Below are positions 1 to 8,753 of a stretch of DNA of 43,073 bases, piece by piece (the stretch's first letter is position 1; every line of letters begins with the position of its first letter). The notes below the pieces were generated by a model. That model worked only from the letters and a program-made list of their open reading frames with translations, had not been told where the DNA came from and searched no databases. The position numbers and the translations under genes were made by a program. Source of the DNA: an uncultured Anaerolineales bacterium (lineage in GTDB: Bacteria > Chloroflexota > Anaerolineae > Anaerolineales > Villigracilaceae); contig CASGHD010000046.1 in assembly GCA_949319575.1 (NCBI GenBank), forward strand, positions 1-43,073, read 5' to 3'.

Positions 1-5
1 GGCAT
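1..5 (-). CDS. Start of a leftward gene cut by the window edge
   Basis: Read on the minus strand, an ATG at 5-3 is preceded five bases upstream by a full AGGAGG Shine-Dalgarno sequence (within 10-16). This is the layout of a real translation start. Only one codon and two bases lie inside the window, so the product cannot be named. It would lie downstream of, and in the same orientation as, the thiolase and HMG-CoA synthase genes. Confidence 0.35.
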
Positions 6-242
6 ATGTTCCTCCTTGATAATCACAGAGCCTTCCTGCCAAGGATACACATGACCGCCTGCAAAAGCCAACTTCGGTGCGGTACGACTTTTTGAGACAA
101 TGTTTAAGGTACGAGAGGTACGACTTGATCAGACTCCACAAACCGCGAATTCACGAATGCCAGCCCACGAATTAGTTTATTCGTGCTCATTCGTGGATGG
201 TATCTACCCTCACGAAAGGAATTCTCTTGACCGGAAGAAATC

Positions 243-277
243 TTGCGTAAGGTGAGTTACTCACTCACCTTACGCAA
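243..277. repeat. Perfect 15-bp inverted repeat (hairpin)
   Basis: Arms 243-257 and 263-277 are exact reverse complements (TTGCGTAAGGTGAGT on the left arm) around a 5-base loop. No T-tract follows on either side, so it is not a typical intrinsic terminator. It lies between other dispersed repeats, far from any gene end, and is best read as a palindromic repeat unit. Confidence 0.7.
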
Positions 278-594
278 TGTCATTCTCCCGAAGGACATCG
301 GGACGATGTGAGCCCTTCGATAAACTCAGGATAAACTCCGCGAAGAATCTCCGTCACGGTGTAAGAGACCCTTCGCTATCGCTCAGGGTGACATGTTATA
401 GGGAAAGAAGTTTCAAAGTGCGTGAGGTGAGTTACTCAATTACCAATTACTTTATCATAAAAATCCTCCGCCTTCTGCATATTCCTCCCATACTCCGCCC
501 GCGCGGAAATGATTTCCCGATTCAAGCCTGCGGACTTCTCCCGCAGGCTTTTTGTTTGATAGACCTCTTGTGAAAGCGGTTCTTAGCCGCGGAT

Positions 595-629
595 ACTTCG
601 ACACGGTGAGCGAAAGACGAACCGTCAGC
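595..629. repeat. 35-bp dispersed repeat, copy A
   Basis: These 35 bases recur exactly at 9961-9995. There they sit inside a larger inverted-terminus repeat, which suggests a mobile or copied unit. The core contains GGTGAGCGAAAGACGAACC and resembles the CTTCGACA...CTCAGC repeats elsewhere in the window. Confidence 0.75.
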
Positions 630-794
630 ACAAGTTTCACAGATTTTCACTGATTTATTAAAAAATCTGCGCGAATTCGTGAAATTCGTGGCAAAGAATT
701 TGATCGTGTCTCAATGTTATGGACTTGTGCAAGAGATTATTATTGATTCGACCACGGCAGTCTGTGAACCACATAATGCGACATTGATGTCGCA

Positions 795-905
795 TTACAC
801 TTTCTGCAAGCGATGACTCGACACCGTTGATGCGGGTTCGCCGAGTGATTGTGTCACTGCCGTCTGCGCATTCATGATTTGATTTAACTCTCCCTCGCCC
901 TGAAT
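795..905 (-). pseudogene. C-terminal remnant of a second thiolase
   Basis: Minus-strand codons from 905 to the TAA at 797-795 encode 36 residues that align without gaps to the last 36 residues of the thiolase homologue at 2560-3747. Shared segments include IQGEGELNQI against LQGRAEANQI, and QSLGEPAST against QSLGGPAST. Upstream of 905 the similarity is lost in this frame, although a neighbouring frame still reads VKEIQF, as expected before the QG. No start codon or thiolase core precedes it. It looks like the tail of a deleted or duplicated thiolase copy, now separated from the intact gene by the lipoprotein gene. Confidence 0.75.
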
Positions 906-1086
906 TGGATTTCTTTGACCGTTTTCCCCTTTGGAAGTACAGACTCTCAAATCCTATCAAGAATGTGCCCTGCCCGTAGATGTGATAGGTTAAGAAGCAA
1001 CTACGCTGTTTTGATTGGGTTGTTTTGGCAAAGTTCATTTCGCGCGACATTTCGCGCAACTGTTCCCGCTTTGAAACGGAGATAAA

Positions 1087-2499
1087 ATGAAACACTACAA
1101 ACAACTCATGCTTGGGTTCGCGCTAATCGTCTCGCTGGCGTGTGGCGCTTTACCAATTCAGCCGGAAATTTCTTCAGCTCCAACTTCGGCTCCCGGCGCA
1201 GTCAACACCTATGTTGCCCAAACGGCGGAGGTCGCGCTCACGCAGACCGCCTTCGCCGCGTCGCCCACTCCCACATCAACATCAACCCCCCGGGCGACTG
1301 AAACGCCGCTTCCAACGATCACTGTTCACATCGAACAGTTGCATCTTGAGGCAAACTCCTTGCTTGTCGTCGGTCAATTAAACGGAACGTTGGCTGAAAC
1401 GGGTTATCGGAGTGACGCGACGATTAGCCTTTTTGATTCCCAGAATCGCGCGCTTATGGAAAAGGAAACCCCTTGCCTTGAAACGCCGTTTGAAGCAGGC
1501 AAGCTCTGCCTGTTTGTATTTTCAATTTCAGACCTTCCAGCCGACTATGCCAGTTATCAAATCACGGGACAAATTCATCTCAGCAACGGCTTGATCTTGA
1601 CCAGCCATACCGAAGGTTTTTTGGATGAAGGAGAAACGCAAGTAAATGCAAACGGGAATGGCGCGCAACAAGACCCATCGGCATCGCCGCAACCCGTTCA
1701 GCCTACGGCATCCCTGCAACCTGTTCAACCTGCGGTATCCATCTCGAGGAGAGATGTCACCCTCTATGCCTCCTTTTCTTCTCTTTTTTACAGACCTGAA
1801 AATGGCTCGTCCATAAACGCTGAAGTTACCTATATCGGCGATTCCGCTAAGGGAAACGCGTCAAACCTTGAACTCTGCGCTTCCATTGTTGAACAGCGGA
1901 GGTACGAATCGGGAAAAGTCGCGCAAGTCGTCCTTACGGATGAGTGTAAGGATGCGCACTTTTCAGGAACTGATATCTCGGCAAGGGCGTCCACCGATTT
2001 TTTCTTCACGCCTTCAGGCTATAGCTTTGTTTTGATTGACAGTCCCGATGGGCGTTATCGAATTTCGGACGTTCGCGCCTCGGTCACGGTGGAACAAAAC
2101 CAGCAAGTATTAGCGACCTCGGAAGAATTGCATCGCCCCGTGCCCGCGCGCGTGGTCAATACTTCGTTTACTTCCAACTCGCAGGCGACCGCCACCGTTG
2201 AGATCATGGCAGGGCAAGGTCAAACGTACGACCTCGCCCTCAGGGTCTATCAAATCGAAATGGATCCGGATGAAACTGCGTGGAGTATGTTCCTTTTGTT
2301 TATCCCTTGCTTGCTGCCAGAAGTTTGCGATGATCGGGAGCGGGTTGCGGAAACTTTCCAACCGATCGAACTCACGCCCGGCACAAATGTGACAATATCC
2401 ACCAGTTACTCCGCCGCCCCAGTTTCTGAAGAAGGAAACTCCATTACAGGATATGAAATGTTTGTCTTTTTTGAAGATATTTTTATCGGTAAAAAATAA
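1087..2499 (+). CDS. Putative secreted lipoprotein, function unknown
   Basis: The protein has 470 residues. Residues 1-19 form a lipoprotein signal: Lys-5, a hydrophobic core, and a lipobox SLAC with Cys19. A Thr/Pro/Ser-rich linker follows (about 58-78), a style common in extracellular Chloroflexota proteins. Next come beta-rich segments and a second low-complexity linker near 198-216 with two 9-residue repeats (ASPQPVQPT, ASLQPVQPA). The C-terminal part contains paired cysteines that could form extracellular disulfides. GGAG stands five bases before the ATG at 1087. I do not recognise a catalytic domain. It is divergent from the thiolase genes around it and probably transcribed alone. Confidence 0.75.
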   Translation: MKHYKQLMLGFALIVSLACGALPIQPEISSAPTSAPGAVNTYVAQTAEVALTQTAFAASPTPTSTSTPRATETPLPTITVHIEQLHLEANSLLVVGQLNGTLAETGYRSDATISLFDSQNRALMEKETPCLETPFEAGKLCLFVFSISDLPADYASYQITGQIHLSNGLILTSHTEGFLDEGETQVNANGNGAQQDPSASPQPVQPTASLQPVQPAVSISRRDVTLYASFSSLFYRPENGSSINAEVTYIGDSAKGNASNLELCASIVEQRRYESGKVAQVVLTDECKDAHFSGTDISARASTDFFFTPSGYSFVLIDSPDGRYRISDVRASVTVEQNQQVLATSEELHRPVPARVVNTSFTSNSQATATVEIMAGQGQTYDLALRVYQIEMDPDETAWSMFLLFIPCLLPEVCDDRERVAETFQPIELTPGTNVTISTSYSAAPVSEEGNSITGYEMFVFFEDIFIGKK

Positions 2500-2559
2500 A
2501 CTTCGATCTCACCTTTATTCGATATGACCACCGCCAAGTAATGCAACTTTAATATCGCG

Positions 2560-3747
2560 CTACGTTCTTTGCAAGATATGACTCACAGCCGTAGACGCAG
2601 GTCCGCCCAGCGACTGGATCAACGCCGTCTTCACATTCGGGATTTGATTCGCCTCAGCCCGACCTTGCAGCTGGGTCACCGCATCCACAGCCTGATACAC
2701 GCCTGAGGCTCCGCCCGCGAACCCGCGCGCTTTCATTCCGCCCATCGTCGCGCAGGGGATATGCGGTTTGTTCGCCAGCAGTTCAACTGCTGGCGGAACG
2801 AGCGCGATGCAACCATCCGCGGCGAGTTTCCAGCCTTTGCCCTTGATCGCAAACCCAACCGCTTCAAGTTGCAACGCGGCGTAGATGCTGAACGTATCGT
2901 GATACTCAAATAAATCAATATTATCCAACACCGCGCCGACTTGTTTCATCGCTTTACCAGCGGAGATTTGCGCGGTGTCAAAGTACAACATATCTTTTCG
3001 GTCATGCAATGCAAGCGTGTCAGACGAAGATGCCGAACCAGCAATCTTCACCAGCGGATGTGAGAAATTGCTGGGCAACAAATCCCGACGAGTCAACACA
3101 ATCGCCGCCGCGCCGTCTGCATTGGGAGCCATGTCGAACATGTTGAGCGGGTTGCTGACCATTTCTGCTTTGGCGTAGGTTTCAGGTTTGATGGCTTTGC
3201 GGAACATCGCATTCTTGTTTGCGACTCCATTTGCATGGGCAGTCAATGCAAAGCCAGCGAAGCCATCTTTAGGAACTTCATATTCGTGCATGTAGCGTTT
3301 CATCAACAACGCGGCTTGCGCGGCGGGAGTCATTCCCTGCACGGCTTCAAAGTCGGAATCGCTTGCGGTTGCGAGCGCGGTTTCTACACCTGAGCCAACC
3401 TGGTCGGTAAATTTCTCCACGCCGACGACGAGCGCGACATCCACCATTCCGCTTGCAATAGCGAGGTAGCCCTGCCGCAACGCCGCGCCGCCCGACGCGC
3501 CCGCCGCTTCGATGGTCACGGCTTCGATGCCGAGCAAGCCCGCGTAATCCGCGAGCAAAACGCCGAGATGCGCCTGATTGGAAAGATTCGGCGCGAGCAT
3601 ATTGCCGACGAATAACGATTGCGGTTTGAGTCCGCCCGCGTCATTGACTGCATCTTGAATGGCGGCGAATGCTAACTCGCGCAGACCAATGTCCCAATGC
3701 TCGCCGACTTCTGTTTGTCCGATACCTGCGATGATGACTTCAGACAT
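2560..3747 (-). CDS. Thiolase-superfamily protein (archaeal/SCP2 type) lacking catalytic Cys and His
   Basis: Of 395 residues from the chosen ATG at 3747; an upstream in-frame ATG at 3783 would add 12 residues encoded by a heptamer repeat. The fold matches archaeal-type acetoacetyl-CoA thiolases (IIAGIGQTEVGE, VGVEKFTD, TLALHDR, EYHDTF with His283, MGGMKARG). It lies 192 bases downstream of HMG-CoA synthase, as in archaeal mevalonate loci. However, where the family has the nucleophilic Cys in an EAACASG context, this protein has EAAGASG (Gly83, codon GGC). The His of the GHP motif is Phe343. Thus it may be non-catalytic and structural, or act in another reaction. No DUF35 partner gene is seen in the window. 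Family assignment is firm; activity is doubtful. Confidence 0.85.
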   Translation of the reverse strand: MSEVIIAGIGQTEVGEHWDIGLRELAFAAIQDAVNDAGGLKPQSLFVGNMLAPNLSNQAHLGVLLADYAGLLGIEAVTIEAAGASGGAALRQGYLAIASGMVDVALVVGVEKFTDQVGSGVETALATASDSDFEAVQGMTPAAQAALLMKRYMHEYEVPKDGFAGFALTAHANGVANKNAMFRKAIKPETYAKAEMVSNPLNMFDMAPNADGAAAIVLTRRDLLPSNFSHPLVKIAGSASSSDTLALHDRKDMLYFDTAQISAGKAMKQVGAVLDNIDLFEYHDTFSIYAALQLEAVGFAIKGKGWKLAADGCIALVPPAVELLANKPHIPCATMGGMKARGFAGGASGVYQAVDAVTQLQGRAEANQIPNVKTALIQSLGGPASTAVSHILQRT

Positions 3748-3783
3748 AAATGATTTCCTAATTTTGTTGAATGATTGTTTCAA

Positions 3784-3804
3784 GAGACTAGAGACTGGAG
3801 ACTA
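3784..3804. repeat. Heptamer tandem repeat (GAGACTA)x3
   Basis: Three adjacent seven-base units, GAGACTA, GAGACTG and GAGACTA, stand just upstream of the thiolase start. It is one of several period-7 arrays of unrelated sequence in the window. Confidence 0.85.
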
Positions 3805-3829
3805 GAAATGCGTGATGCGTATGTAACGT

Positions 3830-3930
3830 TATGTCGTTGCGAGGAGGGCTTTTGCTCTTCCCGACGAAGCAATCTCCCTGTTGTGAGGAGACTGCTTCGG
3901 CAAAGAGCAAAGGCGCCTCGCAGCGACATA
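3830..3930. repeat. 101-bp palindromic dispersed element (GTCGTTGCGAGG family)
   Basis: The terminal arms 3830-3844 and 3916-3930 match as inverted repeats in 14 of 15 positions (TATGTCGTTGCGAGG). The interior (GCTTTTGCTCTT...AAGAGCAAAGGC, GAAGCAATCTCC...GAGACTGCTTC) also pairs, so almost the whole element can fold on itself. A second member is at 28507-28643. Its type resembles widespread MITE-like palindromic elements. It fills the gap between the HMG-CoA synthase and thiolase genes and encodes no transposase. Confidence 0.85.
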
Positions 3931-3939
3931 CTTCTTGGC

Positions 3940-5019
3940 TTACTTCATGGCGAGTTTGCCCCTAAATCTCACATACGTTGCGTAATCAATTTCACTGCGT
4001 CGCTTCACGTAATCTTGCGTCTTCGTGGCGAGACCTGCGCGGAGCGGGGCGGCGTCGGTGACGGTGATATCAAAGGCGTCTGAACCAGCTCCACTTCCGA
4101 AAGAGACGACGAGAATCCGATCACCGGGCTGGGCGATGTCGAGAGTCGCGGTGAGTCCGATCATCGCCGCGCCCGCGTACGTATTCCCGATCACAGGGAC
4201 GAGGAGTCCAGGCTCGATGCTGTCCATTGAAAAACCGAGTTGAGAGGCGACGCGCTGCGGGAATTTTGTGTTGGGTTGATGGAACACTGCCCACTTGTAA
4301 TCTTTGGCGGTCGTGCCTGAGGCTTCCATCAAATGCGTGGCGGCTTCGCTGACGTGTTTGAAGTAGGCGGGTTCGCCCGTGAAGCGCATGCCGTGTTCGG
4401 GATACTTCGCGTCGGAGCGCCGCCAGAAATCGGGCGTGTCGGTGACGTAGGAATACGACGCGTTGATGACCGCCAGCGACTCATCGGCGGGACCGAGGAT
4501 GTACGCGCCGCCGCCCGCGCCTGCGGTGTACTCGAGCGCGTCGCCTGGCTTGCCTTGCGCGGTGTCCATGCCGATTGCCATCGCGTACTTGCCCATGCCC
4601 GAACCGACCAATCCCATCGCGGCGACCATCGCTTCGGTGCCAGCCTTGCAGGCGAATTCCCAATCGGCGGCTTGCGTGTTCGGGACGGCGCCAATCGCTT
4701 CGGCAACCAACGTGGAGGTTGGTTTCACCGCATACGGATGCGACTCAGACCCGACCCACACCGCGCGCAATTCGGTCGGGTCAATTTGAGCGCGTTTCAT
4801 CGCGTTGCGCGCCGCTTCAATGGACATGGTGATCACGTCTTCGTCCAGCCCAGGGACGGCTTTTTCTTTGATCGGGAGTCCGCCTTTGCCGCCCGTCCAT
4901 ACGCGCGCTACTTCTTTTGCAGGCAGACGATAGCGCGGCACGTACGCGCCGTAGCCAACAATGCCAACGGGTTTGACGGGTTTGAGGAGGGTGGGGGGGT
5001 GATGGTGAGGGGTTGTCAT
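3940..5019 (-). CDS. Hydroxymethylglutaryl-CoA synthase, archaeal type
   Basis: This 359-residue enzyme condenses acetyl-CoA with acetoacetyl-CoA to HMG-CoA, the first committed step toward mevalonate. The family pattern is clear: [14 protein letters not shown] (19-32), the active-site Cys124 in [10 protein letters not shown], His247 in [13 protein letters not shown] (278-285) and GSGAGSDAF (308-316). The length and the CKAGT context are those of archaeal HMG-CoA synthases rather than eukaryotic or Gram-positive MvaS. The N-terminus has a His/Pro-rich stretch before the conserved core, so the true start could be slightly downstream. It precedes the thiolase homologue on the same strand. HMG-CoA reductase lies 6.6 kb upstream across an accessory island. 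Confidence 0.93.
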   Translation of the reverse strand: MTTPHHHPPTLLKPVKPVGIVGYGAYVPRYRLPAKEVARVWTGGKGGLPIKEKAVPGLDEDVITMSIEAARNAMKRAQIDPTELRAVWVGSESHPYAVKPTSTLVAEAIGAVPNTQAADWEFACKAGTEAMVAAMGLVGSGMGKYAMAIGMDTAQGKPGDALEYTAGAGGGAYILGPADESLAVINASYSYVTDTPDFWRRSDAKYPEHGMRFTGEPAYFKHVSEAATHLMEASGTTAKDYKWAVFHQPNTKFPQRVASQLGFSMDSIEPGLLVPVIGNTYAGAAMIGLTATLDIAQPGDRILVVSFGSGAGSDAFDITVTDAAPLRAGLATKTQDYVKRRSEIDYATYVRFRGKLAMK

Positions 5020-5046
5020 TTGATGACCTTATATGCTTATTTATGT

Positions 5047-7953
5047 TTAGTTACTGTTTGTATGTTCTTCTTCTATTGGTAAATTGGGACAAATTGCTTG
5101 ATAAGTCTGACCTTCCAAGTATACATTCCATTCATCCCTTGTTAGGTTTCTAAATAGATATTTGCAAGTGCTTGCTATTAAGTCTTCAGGATGCCACGAC
5201 CATACACGAGCAGTTTTATCAACCCCACCTGATATCACAAGTTTAGAGTCGGGGCTAAAGGCAACCGATTTCACCAAATTATCGTGGTTAAAACGAGCAA
5301 TTTCTTTTCCTGTCATTGCATCCCATACGCGTGCTGTTTTGTCGTCTCCTGAGACAATATACTTTCCATTTGGACTAAAAGCAACTGCGTTTACATTGCC
5401 ATCATGAATTGCACTGGCAATTATTTTACCCGTCATCGCTTCCCAAACTATTGCTGTGTGTTGTCCGCCAGAGATCACATATTTTCCATTTGGGCTAAAT
5501 GCAATACCGTATACAAAATTACCATGCCTAAAACTGGCCATTTCTTTTCCGGTTGTTGCATCCCACACATATGCGGTATCGTCATCTCCTGAAGCAACAA
5601 ATTTGTTGTTGGGGCTGAATGCAACTGAAATTACTTCTCTAGGATGTTCTTTACAGGTGATTTCTACTTTGGTTGTTATATCCCATATACAAGCTCTATT
5701 TCCTCCGCCCGATACCACATATCTATTATCCGAACTAAAGGAAACCGAACGTACTTTTCCATCGTATGATATATCTAGTAATTGGTTGCCGGTTGCTATA
5801 CTCCATACATAAACTTTTGATTCTTCATTGCCTGATACTATATATTTATTATCAGAACTAATATCAACAGATAATATATTGCCTGTCTGACTGAGGTCAA
5901 GAAGTTCTTTTCCTGTAAGAGCCTCTATTAGTTTCAGGTTTGTTCCGCCAGCCGCAATAAGATATCTGCCATCTGAACTAAATTTGAGAGAAAATACAGT
6001 TCCAGGAAATTCTGTTTTGTATAGCTCTGAATTACTGGAAACTGCTATTACTTTTACAATATTGTCATTTCCTCCTGATGCAGCTAATTTGCCATCGGGA
6101 CTAAATGCAACAGAATATACTGTGTCATCATGCACCATGCGCGCCGTTTCCGCACTAGGCAATATTTCCCATACGTGTACAGTGCCATTATCACTACCAG
6201 TAATGGCGAGTTTGCCGTCTGAACTAAATGCAGCTGAAGTGATTAATCTGTCGTGAGTTGTACGCGCAACTTCTATGCCCGTGATAGCTTCCCACACACG
6301 TGCTGTAAAATCACTACTATCTGATAATACATATTTACTGTCGGGACTAAAACGAACATGTAGGACGCTTTGGTCATGAGTCACACGAGCTATATCTTTT
6401 CCTGTCATTGACTCCCAAACACGCGCAGTATTGTCGCGGCTACCAGAAACAACAAATTCACCATTAGAGCTAAAATCAACAGATGTTACGCTTCCATTGT
6501 GTGCCATTCTAGCAACTTCGGTTTTGGTTTCCACATCCCATACGCACGCATCGAAATCATCGCAAACCGACACAACATACTTTTCATCCGGACTCAAGTC
6601 TATTGAGTGAAACTCACCGCTATACTTTTTTCGAAACACTTCTTTGCTACTTTTTGTTTCCCATACTCGAACAGTTTTTTCATCTACTGAACCGATATAG
6701 TTACCGCTTTTACTGAAAAATACATAATAAACTGGTCCTGCATTTATCTTCATTCTAGAAATCTCGGTGCCTGTGTCCGTCTTCCAAACACTAATAGTTG
6801 TAAATCCACCAGCCACAATGTAATGTCCGTCATAACTTATATCTAATGAGGACACAGTGCCGTCAAGGACGAATCGATGAATTTCTTCACCAGTTAAAAT
6901 GTTCCATATACGGACGGTCCTATCTCGACCTCCTGAAATCACAAACCTGCCATCTGGACTGAAAACAATAGCATATACAAGGTCGTTATGTGCCATATGG
7001 CTGATTTCTTTACCAGTTGCTATTTCAGTTATGGTTATATTGTTTCCTCCACTGGAAGCTACTAGCTTGCCATCTTTGCTAAAAGTTACAACATATACTT
7101 CACCATCTTGACTGAAATTGAGCATAGTATGTGCATTACGATTGTTTAGTAAAATCTGAGACGCTTCACTAGATGGAGTTAATTGCATTGATCGTGTAGC
7201 AAGCAATACGGCAATTATTTGGTTTGAATTTCTTGTTGCATTTATAGATTGTGCTTGAGTGACTAACTGGCGTGCTAGGGCCTGCCTTTGTTGAATTGTA
7301 GCGAAAATTGTAAGAACTATCATTGTTGCCGCAATAAATGTTGAAATGATTATACGTTGAGTTTGTTTACGCCCTTTGTCTTTTTGACTAGCTAAAACAT
7401 ATTGACGTTGTAGGTCGGTAGGTTGAGGGTCTTTCGAACCAGAAGTTGCTAATTGGCGCTCAACCTCTTGTAGTTCTTTTCCTCTTAATAATCTACTGCT
7501 GTCTTTTCGTCGCTCCCAATCTAGCGCTTTTACTTGTAATTTTGTGTGATATTTCAACCATTCATGATTAGTTTCAATGTCAGTAAGCAGTTTGGTGAAA
7601 TCATTTCCGTTCTCAATATTTTGCCAATATAGCCACTGACGTGAAGAAATGATTTTAGGAACAGATTTGTCGATGGTTCCTGACAATAATATTGGGAATA
7701 TTCTCTTGTTTTGATTATTAGCGGTTTCAAATTCTTTTTGGCAATATTCGGACTCTAGTGAATTTGGGGTTATTAAATAGACAAATGCAATTGATTGAGT
7801 AATAGCTTCTTCAATCTCTTTCCTCCATGTGGAAGAAGCTGGTAAGTCAACAGTGTCTATCCATACTTCCTTGCCAGCGTTTTCTAATGCATCTTTGAGG
7901 CTAAAAGCAAACTCTTTGTCTTTCCGCGAGTAACAAATAAATATATGTTCCAT
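5047..7953 (-). CDS. TIR domain - transmembrane - WD40 repeat protein
   Basis: The protein has 968 residues. Residues 1-125 form a TIR domain: IFICYSRKD start, a VWIDTVDLP loop, and Glu74 in the EYCQKEF position used by NAD-cleaving TIRs. Residues about 136-170 contain an AxxWExxxxDxSxLLRGxxL linker that I associate with bacterial TIR- or caspase-WD40 proteins. A single membrane helix spans about 200-219. The rest is about 16 WD40-like blades (xxVWxxxTGxEI), enough for two propellers. There is no NTPase (STAND/NB-ARC) module. It is the last gene of a minus-strand operon with a small protein and a ThsB-like TIR protein. The DNA is visibly more AT-rich than its neighbours, suggesting transfer. 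The likely role is sensing by WD40 with a TIR effector in defence; this is inference. Confidence 0.9.
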   Translation of the reverse strand: MEHIFICYSRKDKEFAFSLKDALENAGKEVWIDTVDLPASSTWRKEIEEAITQSIAFVYLITPNSLESEYCQKEFETANNQNKRIFPILLSGTIDKSVPKIISSRQWLYWQNIENGNDFTKLLTDIETNHEWLKYHTKLQVKALDWERRKDSSRLLRGKELQEVERQLATSGSKDPQPTDLQRQYVLASQKDKGRKQTQRIIISTFIAATMIVLTIFATIQQRQALARQLVTQAQSINATRNSNQIIAVLLATRSMQLTPSSEASQILLNNRNAHTMLNFSQDGEVYVVTFSKDGKLVASSGGNNITITEIATGKEISHMAHNDLVYAIVFSPDGRFVISGGRDRTVRIWNILTGEEIHRFVLDGTVSSLDISYDGHYIVAGGFTTISVWKTDTGTEISRMKINAGPVYYVFFSKSGNYIGSVDEKTVRVWETKSSKEVFRKKYSGEFHSIDLSPDEKYVVSVCDDFDACVWDVETKTEVARMAHNGSVTSVDFSSNGEFVVSGSRDNTARVWESMTGKDIARVTHDQSVLHVRFSPDSKYVLSDSSDFTARVWEAITGIEVARTTHDRLITSAAFSSDGKLAITGSDNGTVHVWEILPSAETARMVHDDTVYSVAFSPDGKLAASGGNDNIVKVIAVSSNSELYKTEFPGTVFSLKFSSDGRYLIAAGGTNLKLIEALTGKELLDLSQTGNILSVDISSDNKYIVSGNEESKVYVWSIATGNQLLDISYDGKVRSVSFSSDNRYVVSGGGNRACIWDITTKVEITCKEHPREVISVAFSPNNKFVASGDDDTAYVWDATTGKEMASFRHGNFVYGIAFSPNGKYVISGGQHTAIVWEAMTGKIIASAIHDGNVNAVAFSPNGKYIVSGDDKTARVWDAMTGKEIARFNHDNLVKSVAFSPDSKLVISGGVDKTARVWSWHPEDLIASTCKYLFRNLTRDEWNVYLEGQTYQAICPNLPIEEEHTNSN

Positions 7954-7989
7954 AGATTAATCAAACCCCTTAGAATGCCTTTGCAAAGT

Positions 7990-8118
7990 TTATTCAAGCC
8001 CAGCAATTTTGGCCAATGCTTCTACATAAATTGTCATTTGCTCACGAACTTGATTGAGTTCTTTGCGAAGTTCTTTTTCGCGTTCCCAGCCGCGCTCGTG
8101 GTTAAGAGTGGTTTTTTC
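7990..8118 (-). pseudogene. Out-of-frame C-terminal half of the small TIR-operon protein
   Basis: Directly after the TGA at 8119-8117, the next frame reads from HLSEKTTLNHE through a charged amphipathic helix (ERGWEREKELRKEL, VREQMTIYVEAL) to a TAA at 7992-7990. The stretch has no stop for 42 codons and is strongly coding-like. It would continue the small protein at 8117-8311 after a one-base shift around the TTT/A6 runs at 8112-8123. It ends 36 bases before the TIR-WD40 start. A real frameshift mutation, a sequencing error and programmed frameshifting are all possible. Confidence 0.6.
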
Positions 8119-8311
8119 AGAAAGATGTCAATGCTTCGCGTAAAATGCCCTCACCTTCTTCCAGTGGTTGTACTGCAATTCTTGTAGAAAGTTCAACGTA
8201 CAAAGACCACGCAGCTCTTTGTTGGGCTTCATCGTTTTCAAATTCAAGTGAACCGAGATTGAAGGGAAGTCCAACGGTTAATTTAGTTGCTTTTACTTTT
8301 TTCTTAGCCAT
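8117..8311 (-). CDS. Small conserved-looking protein between two TIR genes (frameshifted)
   Basis: This 64-residue protein has a Lys-rich start (MAKKKVKATK) followed by an AWSLYVELSTRIAVQPL segment and GEGILREAL. The ATG at 8311 has a perfect AAGGAG six bases upstream and lies three bases after the stop of the TIR-like gene, so it is an operon member. The stop at 8117-8119 appears premature, because a coiled-coil-like continuation lies in the next frame down to 7990; together they would give about 106 residues. The function is unknown. Its position suggests an adaptor or regulator for the flanking TIR proteins. Confidence 0.65.
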   Translation of the reverse strand: MAKKKVKATKLTVGLPFNLGSLEFENDEAQQRAAWSLYVELSTRIAVQPLEEGEGILREALTSF

Positions 8312-8314
8312 GAT

Positions 8315-8719
8315 TTACTCCTTATTTTGAAAGGCCCATTCGATCCAGCCAACGAAGTTATCAGGTTGCCAATCTCCGACATGGTTTTGTGGGATGCCTG
8401 TGGGAACAGTTCCGTATGTATCTTTCAAACGGATACCTAATATCCCTTTGCCTTGTCGTTTGCTTTCCTCAATTTCCCATTGAACCCACCCGCTATTAGC
8501 TGTGCGATTTCCAATCAACACAACAGTTACTGATGCGGGATTAATGTAATCGTCACGAATAACTTGCTTGACGTAATTCACATCGGTACTATTTATTCGA
8601 TGGTCGAGTTTGTGATTGTAGAATTCAAGATTGTCAATGATATTACGCAATCCAAGAAAACCATTTACTTTATCGGTATCGTCATGGTCAAAACTAATGA
8701 ATATGCGTCTTTTGAGCAT
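8315..8719 (-). CDS. ThsB/MTH538-like TIR domain protein (DUF1863)
   Basis: This stand-alone TIR-like domain of 134 residues has the order typical of the MTH538/ThsB family: RRIFISFDHDD (4-14), a central KQVIRDDYINPASVTVVLIG (51-70), NSGWVQWEIEES (75-86) with candidate catalytic Glu82/Glu84, and ILGIRLKD (93-100). Proteins of this family in Thoeris systems make a cyclic ADP-ribose-type signal from NAD on phage infection. This is family knowledge and has not been shown here. It is the first gene of an operon with a small protein and a TIR-WD40 protein. A good promoter lies at 8754-8782. No ThsA (SIR2 or SLOG effector) is present. Confidence 0.85.
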   Translation of the reverse strand: MLKRRIFISFDHDDTDKVNGFLGLRNIIDNLEFYNHKLDHRINSTDVNYVKQVIRDDYINPASVTVVLIGNRTANSGWVQWEIEESKRQGKGILGIRLKDTYGTVPTGIPQNHVGDWQPDNFVGWIEWAFQNKE

Positions 8720-8753
8720 TTTGACTTCTTTCTATGTTTGGCATCTTGTAAGC

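Larger units (their letters stand above)
8..1086. other. Gene-poor repeat-rich stretch
   Basis: I see no credible complete gene here. The stretch holds degenerate dispersed repeats: CACGAAT/ATTCGTG units at about 148-195 and again at 670-695, a perfect hairpin at 243-277, copies of the widespread CTTCGAC...CTCAG type of repeat at about 314-400, a CAATTAC-type heptamer run at 432-451, a 35-base repeat at 595-629 found again at 9961-9995, and a thiolase remnant at 795-905. Open frames crossing it run through the repeats and have no recognisable protein pattern. Confidence 0.6.

Noticed and set aside
658..1104. 148-codon minus-strand frame
   Set aside because: It crosses the thiolase remnant in the wrong frame and starts inside the lipoprotein gene; the real similarity is in another frame at 795-905.
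4333..5082. Long open frame on the plus strand opposite HMG-CoA synthase
   Set aside because: It is antisense to a clearly conserved gene, arginine-rich, and lacks any family pattern or ribosome binding site.
5047..8719. Classical Thoeris system
   Set aside because: A ThsB-like TIR is present, but no ThsA-type SIR2/SLOG or other known ThsA effector is encoded nearby.
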